64,000 nt of DNA. Origin: RHLJ01 sp963974345. GTDB taxonomy: Bacteria; Bacteroidota; Rhodothermia; Balneolales; Balneolaceae. Every line of letters begins with the position of its first letter. The stretch's first letter is position 1. Under the pieces are notes generated by a model. That model was given only the letters and a program-made list of their open reading frames with translations. It did no database searches and was not told the DNA's origin. The position numbers and the translations under genes were made by a program. Positions 54,484-62,895 of the stretch are shown in pieces. The stretch lies in assembly GCA_963974345.1 (NCBI GenBank), contig CAXBBW010000002.1, forward strand, positions 62,001 through 126,000, given 5' to 3'.

Positions 54484-55970
54484 TCTGCAATTTCTATAAA
54501 ACTTGGGTCTTCTACCACAAACTGCCAATTACCACGAAACTGAGAAAAGCGACCATAAAACTTAATCTCCTTATCTGTTCCTTTCACGCCGCTTAGAATT
54601 TCGTTTAACCTAAAAGAAGGTGTATAGGCATCATAGGTCCTTCCATTCACCACAAAATCGTAATCATCTGTTACCATAGCAGTGAGATAGAAGTACTCGT
54701 TAAAAAACGCTTGATTGGTAGTTGGATCAGTTGATGTAAATTCTGTTTCGGTTAAAAATTCGGTAGGAATGTTATATGAAACAGGAATTGGTTTCCACTC
54801 AATATCATCTAAATCATAAGGATATGGTAGCTCCGACCCTCCTAATGCAAGTTGAAATTTCATACTTATTGGCAAATGATCAGAATAACCGCTTCCCGAA
54901 AATGTAGAACTCCACCGCTTTGGTTCTCCTGAAGTACTAAAGGTGTTAAAACCAAAATCACCTCTATCAAAAGAATCATTCACATAACTAAATCCGGAAT
55001 CATCCAACATTGATTTGGAAATAATAATCTGCATCAATGTTCCCCAATACCCACGATAAGTATCTGAACCTCTGTGTGTTATTGGATAATAATACCATAG
55101 ATTTTGGGTATCTGAAGAACCTAAAACATCATTAATGGCTGTTTTCTCAAACTCGTATCTTACTTTTTGATTGTAATCAGAGTTGAAATCGCCCGCAAGC
55201 ACAAAGTCTACTTTGGGATTATCAATAATCAGTTCATCTAATCTAGCTCTAAGAACTTCTGCGTTTTGAATTCGAATCTGTTCCATTTCCCATGAGCTAG
55301 CGCCGGATTTCCAGTGATTGGCAAAAACCACAAGTTCATTTCCCACCACATCAATCCATGTTTCTAAAATAGGACGTGCTTGTTGGATAGGATGAATTTG
55401 AGTTTTCTCTTTCAGGATTGGGAACCTTGAAAAAACAGCTGTTTTTTGAGTGGTAATTGGAAGTCCTTTTTCATCTTTTCCACTATAGCCAACTTCCACC
55501 TGATAGTTCCACATTCCGGCGTCAACCATCCCTTTAAGTAGTAACCATTCGGAAGATAAATCAGCTATATTCTCGTCAAATTCACTCCCAAGCATTTTTA
55601 CTAAAGTGGTGTAACTATACCTTCCAAGAAAATCTCCAGCATCGGCATAAGAAACTTTACCATTTGGGGTATAGTCACTTTCCAACTCTACCAAAACCGC
55701 GATATCTGGACCTTTGCCTTCGTTATATTCTTTCAATACTTGAACAATGTTTTGAATTTTAGTCAACAGATCTTCTTTAGTATAGAGGTCATTTCCATCC
55801 GTATCTGTTGATTTGTAATCATCAAATACAGCAGAACCATCAGCATCGAACAGGTTTTCTACGTTATATGTGACTAGTGTGTATTCTTCAGTTTTATTGG
55901 CTTTTTTTTCCTGAGCCGTACAGCTTATTACTGGAATTAGGAATACAAGAAGTAGGACTAGTTTTTTCAT
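54480..55970 (-). CDS. Endonuclease/exonuclease/phosphatase family lipoprotein
   Basis: The 496-residue protein has a lipoprotein signal (lipobox FLIPVISC). The EEP domain shows VTYNVENLFDADGS, VLVELESDYTPNGKVSY, FANHWKSGASS, LAGDFNSDYNQKV and SDHLPISMKFQL, which are the metal and catalytic residues of the fold. Around residues 390-496 a beta-rich tail follows. Substrate (nucleic acid, phosphoinositide or sphingolipid) cannot be told, but the lipobox places it in the envelope. It is followed by tsaB with a 4-bp overlap. Confidence 0.88.
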   Translation of the reverse strand: MKKLVLLLVFLIPVISCTAQEKKANKTEEYTLVTYNVENLFDADGSAVFDDYKSTDTDGNDLYTKEDLLTKIQNIVQVLKEYNEGKGPDIAVLVELESDYTPNGKVSYADAGDFLGRYSYTTLVKMLGSEFDENIADLSSEWLLLKGMVDAGMWNYQVEVGYSGKDEKGLPITTQKTAVFSRFPILKEKTQIHPIQQARPILETWIDVVGNELVVFANHWKSGASSWEMEQIRIQNAEVLRARLDELIIDNPKVDFVLAGDFNSDYNQKVRYEFEKTAINDVLGSSDTQNLWYYYPITHRGSDTYRGYWGTLMQIIISKSMLDDSGFSYVNDSFDRGDFGFNTFSTSGEPKRWSSTFSGSGYSDHLPISMKFQLALGGSELPYPYDLDDIEWKPIPVSYNIPTEFLTETEFTSTDPTTNQAFFNEYFYLTAMVTDDYDFVVNGRTYDAYTPSFRLNEILSGVKGTDKEIKFYGRFSQFRGNWQFVVEDPSFIEIAE

Positions 55971-56062
55971 GGAGAATAGTTAGGGGAACTTAAGATTTAA
56001 TTTATGATGAGTTAAGTAAGAAAATGAACATACATTAGCTGAGATTTGAAATGAGAGGATCA

Positions 56063-56458
56063 TTAGTTTTTTCTTTCCTGAATATCTTGGATAATATAGT
56101 TGCTTGAGTCTGTAATTGAACTTTCAAAAAAATAATCTCTTGCTTTAACTGAATCTGTGAGATGAAGAAGAGTTAATTTATAGCTATGGGCGGTAATATT
56201 AGTACTATCTATATTTAACGCTGTATCTAAATAAGCAAGTGCTAAAGGAATTCTATCGGGATGTAACTGTGGCCATAACTCTGCTGCTCTATTATTATAT
56301 TCAATTGAAAGCGAATCTACTATATTTACAGTATTCTGAACTGTATCTGCATTAGATTTTATGTTACTCGAAATTCGTTCTTTTGAATCCTTTTTAGCAA
56401 AGCACGAGCTATATATGAGTAAAAAAGAGAAAAAAAGTATTGTATTACTGTTTTTCAT
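56063..56458 (-). CDS. Small lipoprotein, TPR-like
   Basis: The 131-residue protein has a lipoprotein-like N-terminus (FFSFLLIYSSCFAKK) and a short helical stretch (ALAYLDTALNIDSTNITAHSY) with the spacing of one TPR unit. It overlaps pyrC by 4 bp (ATGA) and is thus its translationally coupled partner. No specific function is recognised. Confidence 0.65.
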   Translation of the reverse strand: MKNSNTILFFSFLLIYSSCFAKKDSKERISSNIKSNADTVQNTVNIVDSLSIEYNNRAAELWPQLHPDRIPLALAYLDTALNIDSTNITAHSYKLTLLHLTDSVKARDYFFESSITDSSNYIIQDIQERKN

Positions 56459-57735
56459 CTCAACTTATTAAGCACCAACTGCCCTTTATTGAAAATACCA
56501 ACGGCTCTGCCTGTTAATTTCTTATCTATGTAAGGGGAATTCTTCGATTTTGAACGAACATTCTTTTTAGTGAATGTCCATTCCTCATCAGTATTGAAAA
56601 AAGTAAGATTCGCTTTGACTCCAACATCCAAGCTTAATTCTTCCAAGCTCAAAATGTTTCTAGGGTTGTAACTCAACTTATCAACTAATTGCTGGAGATT
56701 AAGTTTCATGCTTTTAAACAATCGCATATTGGAAATACTCCACGCGGTTTCTAATCCAATTATACCATTAGGTGCGTAAATAAATTCTACTTCTTTCTCT
56801 TCAATAGCATGAGGTGCATGATCGGTACAAATGGCATCGATAGTTCCGTCTACCAATCCTTCAATCATGGCGTCTACATCTTCCTGAGTTCTTAGTGGAG
56901 GATGCATTTTGAAATTGGTATCAAACTTCTGACGATCAATTTCTTCGTCGGTTAAGTCAAAGTGATGCGGACAAACTTCGGTTGTTACCTTCACACCTTT
57001 TGCTTTTCCTTTCCGTACTAAATCCACACCTTCTTTGGTGCTGATGTGCGCCACATGAATATGTCCACCTGTATACTCGGCAAGTAAAATATCACGAGCA
57101 ATCATCACTTCTTCTGCAATTCCAGGAGTTCCATCTAATCCCAATCGGGTTGCAACAGCTCCTTCATTCATGTGCCCTGGACGAGAAAGTGCTAAGTCTT
57201 CTTCGTGGTTGATGATCGGCATTCCTAACATAGAAGAATATTCCAGAGCCACACGCATTACCTGAGAATCATAAACTGGATCGCCATCGTCACTGAAAGC
57301 TACGGCACCGCCATCTTTCATATCTCCCATTTCTGCGATGGATTTTCCTTTACGTTCTTTAGTCACACAGCCAATTGGGTGCACTTCAACAGCTGTTTTT
57401 TCGGCTTTTTTAATGATGTATTCAACGACATCACGAGTGTGTGTAGCTGGATTTGTATTCGGCATACAAGCTACTGCGGTAAACCCTCCAAAAGCTGCCG
57501 CATCAGTTCCTGTTTTAATCGTTTCTTTGTGCTCATAACCAGGTTCACGTAAATGAATATGCATATCCATCCAACCGGGACTTACATACGCTCCTGCAAA
57601 ATCATGACTTTCTTCGCCTTTTTCCTCTTTTAATCCACTTCCAATTTCTTTAATGATTCCATCTTTAATTCGAAGATCTACGGTTTCATCCCCTTTTTGG
57701 GTTTTACTTACAGGTCGAAGGTTTTTGAGGAGCAT
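56455..57735 (-). CDS. pyrC: Dihydroorotase (class I)
   Basis: Third step of pyrimidine synthesis, forming dihydroorotate. The 426-residue protein shows DMHIHLREPGYEHKETI (the HxH metal motif), AACMPNTNP-like AVACMPNTNPAT, GCVTKERKGK, NHEEDLALSR, HIHVAHISTKEGV and CTDHAPHAIEEKE, with GIIGLETAWSI near the C-terminus. The carboxylated Lys is probably replaced by other residues in the class I type; this was not checked further. It is the first of the leftward run pyrC-lipoprotein-EEP-tsaB. Confidence 0.93.
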   Translation of the reverse strand: MLLKNLRPVSKTQKGDETVDLRIKDGIIKEIGSGLKEEKGEESHDFAGAYVSPGWMDMHIHLREPGYEHKETIKTGTDAAAFGGFTAVACMPNTNPATHTRDVVEYIIKKAEKTAVEVHPIGCVTKERKGKSIAEMGDMKDGGAVAFSDDGDPVYDSQVMRVALEYSSMLGMPIINHEEDLALSRPGHMNEGAVATRLGLDGTPGIAEEVMIARDILLAEYTGGHIHVAHISTKEGVDLVRKGKAKGVKVTTEVCPHHFDLTDEEIDRQKFDTNFKMHPPLRTQEDVDAMIEGLVDGTIDAICTDHAPHAIEEKEVEFIYAPNGIIGLETAWSISNMRLFKSMKLNLQQLVDKLSYNPRNILSLEELSLDVGVKANLTFFNTDEEWTFTKKNVRSKSKNSPYIDKKLTGRAVGIFNKGQLVLNKLR

Positions 57736-57886
57736 ATTTATTTAGCTAAGAATTTCGATTCGGAATAAATATAGGGGTTTTGAGGAATTGAAGTAGAGGC
57801 TTTTATGGTAGAAATTCATCCTTTTTGTCAAGCTAAAGGTTGCGAATTCTCAAAATGAGATGTGTAACAAACCTTAATGCAATTCC

Positions 57887-58870
57887 TCACAACCGATGTT
57901 TGTCTTTGGAAACAACATTTTCAACTGTCCATTCAACTTCGCCATCATAAGGTGCTTTACGGACTTTACAGTCTGTGATATCACATAACGGACAAGAGAA
58001 ATCGTGGCAATAATCGGTGTGAACATTCAGCTCTATTCGGCTACCAAACTTTTCCAAAATTAGCTCTTCGAGATTATCCGTTTCATCGTGACCTTGTTTA
58101 ATATTGAAATACCAAGGCAATGTGAGGTGGCAATCAATATGAAGTACGCTTCCATATTTAACAATTCGAAGGTTATGCAAATCTACCCAGTTCCGTTGCC
58201 TGTTTTCTTGTAGATATCCTACCATCTCTCTTAATAATTTTTGGTCTGATTCATCCATTATGCCCGCAATGGCTCGTCTCAAAATCTTATATCCCATTCT
58301 GATAATGAATAGTGCAAAAAGGATTGCAACAGCTCCATCCAGCCAAATTGCATCTGTGAATGAAATCAAAAATAAGCCGAGAATAATCCCAAGTGTGGTA
58401 TACGTATCGGTTTGAAGATGTCTACCACTTGCCATTAAAGCCAACGAGTTATTTCGATTCCCTGTTCGATAAGCCCAAGTACCAAAGCCATAATTCACCA
58501 ATGCAGAAAAACTGATAATCCCAATCCCCCAGTTCAATTGCTCTAATTCAGGAGGTTCAACGAAACTTATTATAGCTGTATATATAATAAAAAAACCTGC
58601 TATTAGAATAAGTGTCCCCTCTATTCCAGCAGAAATAAACTCGATTTTACCATGACCATAAGGGTGGCTCTCGTCTCTAGGTCGAGCTGCGATTGTAAGA
58701 CTTATTAACCCAATAATTCCGCTTACTACATTTACAATACTTTCGAGGGCATCAGTTAGTATTGCTACTGATTGTGTGAGATACCACGCAATTACTTTAA
58801 TTGCAAAAAGAACAATTGCAATGCTTACAATGAACTTCTGTACTCTAATATTTTCATGTTGTGATTTCAT
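57887..58870 (-). CDS. Cation diffusion facilitator (CDF) metal transporter
   Basis: The 327-residue inner-membrane exporter has six hydrophobic segments in the first 200 residues, the conserved D40 with E43 in TDALESIVNV, HPYGHGKIEFISA and the HLQTD metal pair in TM5. The cytoplasmic domain ends in a Cys/His-rich tail (HTDYCHDFSCPLCDITDC) with four Cys, which is unusual and may be an extra metal site. The metal is not identified; Glu in place of the usual second Asp/His of site A may change specificity. It stands alone; the 150 bp before pyrC hold nothing I recognise. Confidence 0.9.
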   Translation of the reverse strand: MKSQHENIRVQKFIVSIAIVLFAIKVIAWYLTQSVAILTDALESIVNVVSGIIGLISLTIAARPRDESHPYGHGKIEFISAGIEGTLILIAGFFIIYTAIISFVEPPELEQLNWGIGIISFSALVNYGFGTWAYRTGNRNNSLALMASGRHLQTDTYTTLGIILGLFLISFTDAIWLDGAVAILFALFIIRMGYKILRRAIAGIMDESDQKLLREMVGYLQENRQRNWVDLHNLRIVKYGSVLHIDCHLTLPWYFNIKQGHDETDNLEELILEKFGSRIELNVHTDYCHDFSCPLCDITDCKVRKAPYDGEVEWTVENVVSKDKHRL

Positions 58871-58964
58871 CGGGAATTAAAATACACCTATTACAATTGA
58901 TTCTCACTTTTCTTTAATTCGATGTCCCTTTTTTTTGTCTGAGTTTGTTATTACATAAAAAACC

Positions 58965-59279
58965 ATGAAACCCGAAGAACAACTTTTTGAAGAAATAAGA
59001 GAAGAGCTAGTCTCCACAAAAACTAATATTGAAGTTGGTAATATGATGCGCTCTCCAGCTATTACAATAAATGGAAATGTTTTTGCATTCCTTTCAAAAA
59101 AGTATCGAATGGTTTTTAAACTAGGAAAAGAGTTTGATCCTGAAACTCAGGATTTTGAAATCTATCCTTTTAATCCATTCAAAAAAAAAGGTCCTTTACC
59201 GGGATGGTTTGAAGTTCCATTCTCTGAACAACATCTTTGGAAAGACTTAACACTCGAAGCTCTTAATGAAAACTCATGA
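58965..59279 (+). CDS. Small TfoX/YjbR-like protein
   Basis: The 104-residue protein has the pattern GNMMRSPAITINGNVFAFLS, YRMVFKLGKEF and a C-terminal PGWFEVPFSEQHLWKDLTLEAL, which resembles the N-terminal domain of TfoX/MmcQ-YjbR-like proteins (methionine, NGKVFA, KLG, aromatic-rich end). The match is weak. It overlaps the next gene by 4 bp and is first in a three-gene operon. Confidence 0.65.
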   Translation: MKPEEQLFEEIREELVSTKTNIEVGNMMRSPAITINGNVFAFLSKKYRMVFKLGKEFDPETQDFEIYPFNPFKKKGPLPGWFEVPFSEQHLWKDLTLEALNENS

Positions 59280-59935
59280 TCACACAACCATACATCATTT
59301 TTTTTAAGGAACTATCCAACAATAATAACAAAGAGTGGTTCGATGATCATCGTAAAGAGTACGAGGAATTTGTAAGAAAGCCATTCATTGAATTGATAGA
59401 ATCTCTTATTCCGGGGTTAATGGAAATCGAGCCGACTATTCTCCCTGATGCCAAGAAGTCACTATTTCGAATTAATAGAGATATTCGTTTTTCGAAAGAC
59501 AAAACACCTTATAACATAATAATGAAAGCAGGACTTTCTCGAGGTGGTAGAAAGTCTGAGCTACCAGGATTCTATTTAGGAATAGACGCTGAAAAAGTTC
59601 ATCTGGGTGGCGGACTCTATCAACTGGATAAAAATGCGCTCAAAAATGTACGGACTTTGATAGCAAGTGATACCGATGCTTTACTCTCCATACTAGAAAA
59701 TGAGGATTTCAAAAAACACTTTGATGTTCTAAAAGGTGAGCAAAACAAACGAATTGATACAGATTTTCAGCCTATTATCGAGAAAACTAATCTTATTCTA
59801 AACAAGCAATTCTATGCTATGGCAACTTTGCCAACTTCTGAGTTTATTAATGAATCTAACCAGGCTGAAACACTCTTAGGATACTATAGAGTAATACAGC
59901 CTCTACATTCATTTTTAAACAAAGCTTTTACATGA
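59276..59935 (+). CDS. DUF2461 family protein
   Basis: The 219-residue protein shows the family's blocks NKEWFDDHRKEYEEF, the FRINRDIRFSKDKTPYN motif and GGGLYQLDKNALKNVR near the middle. DUF2461/TIGR02453 has no established function. It is in a 4-bp ATGA overlap with both neighbours. Confidence 0.9.
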   Translation: MITQPYIIFFKELSNNNNKEWFDDHRKEYEEFVRKPFIELIESLIPGLMEIEPTILPDAKKSLFRINRDIRFSKDKTPYNIIMKAGLSRGGRKSELPGFYLGIDAEKVHLGGGLYQLDKNALKNVRTLIASDTDALLSILENEDFKKHFDVLKGEQNKRIDTDFQPIIEKTNLILNKQFYAMATLPTSEFINESNQAETLLGYYRVIQPLHSFLNKAFT

Positions 59936-60252
59936 AAAAATACATGTTATTATTTCGGGGTCAAGAAGGTGTAGATACCTCAGAAGAAGCGTTGCGGGAA
60001 CGTATTCATCAACACATTAAGTGGATCGAAAAACTTGGTAATCAGCATATCGATTCTCAAAGACTTGAGAATAGCGGAGCACATATACTAGACTACAATA
60101 CGGTAGAAACAGATGGTGCTTTTATTGAAGCCAAGGAGATTATTCTCGGATACACCATTATAGCTGCTAAAGGCCTGGATGAAGCAATTTTCTTATCAAA
60201 AACCTGTCCTCTTTTGAACTATTTCGAAATTATGGTTCGCCCAGTTGTGTGA
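59932..60252 (+). CDS. YCII-related (DGPF-like) domain protein
   Basis: The 106-residue protein starts MKKYMLLFRGQEGVD, with the YCII/DGPF layout of a ferredoxin-like fold: a FRG strand, a long helix (HQHIKWIEKLGN), an AHILDYN strand and a C-terminal NYFEIMVRPVV. Function of these small proteins is generally unknown. Last gene of the operon; a hairpin follows. Confidence 0.85.
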   Translation: MKKYMLLFRGQEGVDTSEEALRERIHQHIKWIEKLGNQHIDSQRLENSGAHILDYNTVETDGAFIEAKEIILGYTIIAAKGLDEAIFLSKTCPLLNYFEIMVRPVV

Positions 60253-60271
60253 TTTTTGTGCTTTTAAATTA

Positions 60272-60292
60272 CGAAGGAATAGAATTCCTTCG
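60272..60292. terminator. 9-bp perfect hairpin after the YCII-like gene
   Basis: CGAAGGAAT-AGA-ATTCCTTCG is a perfect 9-bp stem with a 3-nt loop; there is no T-run on either side. The same ATTCCTTCGC decamer recurs at 60362-60371. It lies between two convergent genes. The rest of 60253-60413 shows no convincing gene. Confidence 0.5.
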
Positions 60293-60413
60293 CTTGCATA
60301 ACAGACTACCTGCTTAATGTCTTTATCTCTTGTACGTAAGATTGGTTTTGATGGTGTTTCTATTCCTTCGCAACCACAAGTAAGACTGTTAAAAAAAGAA
60401 TACTTATAATTTT

Positions 60414-61628
60414 TTATTCCTTAGACTTTACCACAACATAGTCACCCTTAAATGCAGCATATCTTTTCCCTTCATCTTCTATCACTGCTTCAAGAGTAAT
60501 CCTAGCTTTACCGAACCGTTGGTAAGCATCCAAAAATTTGTCTACTTCTTTTTTAGACGGAATTACTAATTGAGCTGCAAAATCTTGAGTAATCGGGCGT
60601 TGGAAGGTTGTTTGAGATTTACTCCCTACTATTACAGGAAGAGGTTTTATGTGATCAACTACTAACCGTATGTATGACCATCCAGCTGTTAAAAATAAAC
60701 TATCGACACTTCCACCAAACGCAGATCGGCGATGATTTATATTTAACTCAATAGGAGCTTTCAATTTTACCTCGTTCGTCGAAAGCCGTTGTACTTCAAT
60801 CCCCATTTGTTTAGTAATTGGGATTTCAGTGTGTAAATAATTTTGCGCTTTTTCTTCTGTAAAACTCAATGTATTAGTAGTAAAATCTGGTTCATTCGGG
60901 TTTCTGAAATCATCTTTCTCCATACTTGTATTTAGAACATAAGAAGAAAAATTCTGGATTATATTAATATGCTTGCTTGTAATTAACACCTCGCTTGGAA
61001 GTTCTAATCCATCAGCAGTCATATATCGTTTTATATAATAGTTAACTACTCCATTTCTTCCTCTTCGATAGTAATAACTCTGTTTTATGAAAGGCTTATA
61101 GTCACCTTTTGAGATGTAATAAAGTTCTTCTTTATCTGAGAAGCCTACTAACCTGACCAACCAAACTTCTTTATCCCCAATTAAAACTGAGCCTTCAAAT
61201 TTTAGTACTAATCCTTTGTCTTTATAATCAATGAGATTGTTTTCATAGAGAAAAGCATTCCTAGCTACCATTTGTTCAACTTCATCAAAGCGTTCGTAAT
61301 CAGAAATAAAATTTCCCGGATCAGCAATCCAACCTCTCCGTCCATATCTAGAAATGGTGTGCACTTCTTCATTTACTCTAAAATCAAATCGAGATAAATC
61401 AGGTTTCTGGTTCTTGAATACAAAATCTATTTGATCCTCTCCTTCAGGAAAGTTCCAGCTACCTTCCGCATAAAATGAAGAAATATCTCGCCACTTCTCT
61501 TCACCTCCCATTGCTTCTGAAACTTTTGTATAAATCATTTCTAGCTCATCCCCAAAATCATTCTCTTGAGAAAAGCCCAAAAAAGGAAATAAAATCAACA
61601 CAAAAATGGATACAGCTTTTTGTATCAT
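60414..61628 (-). CDS. Exported LolA-like domain fused to a YiiD-type thioesterase domain
   Basis: The start at 61628 (MIQKAVSIFVLILFPFLGFSQ) gives a signal peptide; a frame to 61688 adds 20 residues. Residues ~25-240 resemble an outer-membrane lipoprotein-sorting (LolA/LolB-like) beta domain: SFYAEGSWNFPEG, DFVFKNQKPDLSRFDF, WLVRLVGFSDKEELYYIS. Residues ~255-404 match the YiiD C-terminal hotdog thioesterase: YLHTEIPITKQMGIEVQRLS, NINHRRSAFGGSV and FGKARITLEAVI, ending FKGDYVVVK. A hotdog thioesterase-type domain exported with a LolA-like domain is an unusual fusion; activity is not proven. It is one in-frame gene with no break at the junction. Confidence 0.8.
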   Translation of the reverse strand: MIQKAVSIFVLILFPFLGFSQENDFGDELEMIYTKVSEAMGGEEKWRDISSFYAEGSWNFPEGEDQIDFVFKNQKPDLSRFDFRVNEEVHTISRYGRRGWIADPGNFISDYERFDEVEQMVARNAFLYENNLIDYKDKGLVLKFEGSVLIGDKEVWLVRLVGFSDKEELYYISKGDYKPFIKQSYYYRRGRNGVVNYYIKRYMTADGLELPSEVLITSKHINIIQNFSSYVLNTSMEKDDFRNPNEPDFTTNTLSFTEEKAQNYLHTEIPITKQMGIEVQRLSTNEVKLKAPIELNINHRRSAFGGSVDSLFLTAGWSYIRLVVDHIKPLPVIVGSKSQTTFQRPITQDFAAQLVIPSKKEVDKFLDAYQRFGKARITLEAVIEDEGKRYAAFKGDYVVVKSKE

Positions 61629-61701
61629 TGTAGAATATAAATCAATGTTGAACTGAAACGAAGAAGCTTTAAATAACATCGAAAGCACTTAAAAATCAAT
61701 A

Positions 61702-62895
61702 ATGGCAGATCAAATCCCTTTTCTTTTTGATATCCCTACCGTTACCGAACTCACAGGTAAAATTAAGGCACTTCTGGAGCAAAATTTCAACGATATTTTA
61801 GTTGAAGGTGAAGCGAGTAATGTTAAACAAAGTGCGAATGGACATATCTATTTTACACTGAAAGATTTTGGTGCTCAACTCCCCTGTGTTATTTGGAAAA
61901 GCACTGTTCAAAGAGCTGGAATTCAACTTACCGATGGTCAGCAAATCGTAATTGGTGGCGATTTACAGGTTTATGCTCCTCACGGTCGCTATCAAATGAT
62001 TGTAAGTTTAGTACAACAAGCAGGAATTGGGAAGCTTCAACAAGCATTTGAAGAATTAAAAACGAAGCTAAAGGCAGAAGGATTATTTGATGATATCCAT
62101 AAAAAGCCACTCCCAAAATATCCAAAAACTATTGGGGTAGTTACTTCTAAAACTACTGCAGCTTTTCAAGATATTCGTTCAACATTAGTAAAAAGATGGC
62201 CTTTAGCTGAGATTAAGCTTTTTCATGCGAGCGTTCAGGGTGTGAATGCAGCTCCCGAAATTGTAAGTGGAATTGAATATTTCTCAACACAAAACTCTGT
62301 TGATCTAGTCATAATAAGTAGAGGTGGTGGTTCGCTTGAAGATCTCTGGTCTTTTAATGAAGAAGCAGTAGCACGTGCAGTTTTTGATTGCAAAATTCCA
62401 CTTATCAGTGCTGTTGGTCATGAAGTGGATTTTTCAATATCCGATTTTGTAGCCGATGTAAGAGCTGCAACTCCAACTCAAGCAGCTGTTATTGCGACTC
62501 CTGACATTAACGAAGTAAAGATGTTTGTAGAAGATCTTTTCCGGAGACTTGAGCTCAATACAAAAGGGGCACTCCAATATTATAAAGATCGAGTTTCTAG
62601 TCTTGCCAAATCATATGCACTCCTTGCTGTACAACAAAAAATGGCTCAAGCGAGATCTAACATTAAGAACCTAACAGATCGACTGGGACATAACACCGAT
62701 TCGTTTCAAAAAAACCAGCACAAAATCCTAACCGATCTTCTTCATAGGCTGGATAGGCAAAACCCTAACGAACCTCTTGAAAAAGGGTTTGTTCGAGTTT
62801 GGCAAGATGGTAAATGGATTCGAAAATCTGATTCTTTTTCCACGAAAGAAAATTTTGAATTACAATGGAAAGATGAGAAAGTACCACTTAATTAA
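61702..62895 (+). CDS. xseA: Exodeoxyribonuclease VII large subunit
   Basis: The 397-residue protein starts MADQIPFLFDIPTVTELTGK and has the N-terminal OB-fold (ILVEGEASNVKQSANGHIYF), the catalytic core (GVVTSKTTAAFQDI, ISRGGGSLEDLWSFNEEAVAR, SAVGHEVDFSISDFVADVRAATPTQA) and the C-terminal coiled region. The small subunit xseB is not next to it in this window, and the gene ends convergent with pheA, overlapping it by 8 bp. Confidence 0.95.
   Translation: MADQIPFLFDIPTVTELTGKIKALLEQNFNDILVEGEASNVKQSANGHIYFTLKDFGAQLPCVIWKSTVQRAGIQLTDGQQIVIGGDLQVYAPHGRYQMIVSLVQQAGIGKLQQAFEELKTKLKAEGLFDDIHKKPLPKYPKTIGVVTSKTTAAFQDIRSTLVKRWPLAEIKLFHASVQGVNAAPEIVSGIEYFSTQNSVDLVIISRGGGSLEDLWSFNEEAVARAVFDCKIPLISAVGHEVDFSISDFVADVRAATPTQAAVIATPDINEVKMFVEDLFRRLELNTKGALQYYKDRVSSLAKSYALLAVQQKMAQARSNIKNLTDRLGHNTDSFQKNQHKILTDLLHRLDRQNPNEPLEKGFVRVWQDGKWIRKSDSFSTKENFELQWKDEKVPLN

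Noticed and set aside
60317..60409. 30-codon ATG frame in the gap after the YCII-like gene
   Set aside because: Too short, no Shine-Dalgarno or recognised family, and it lies next to a hairpin rather than in an operon.
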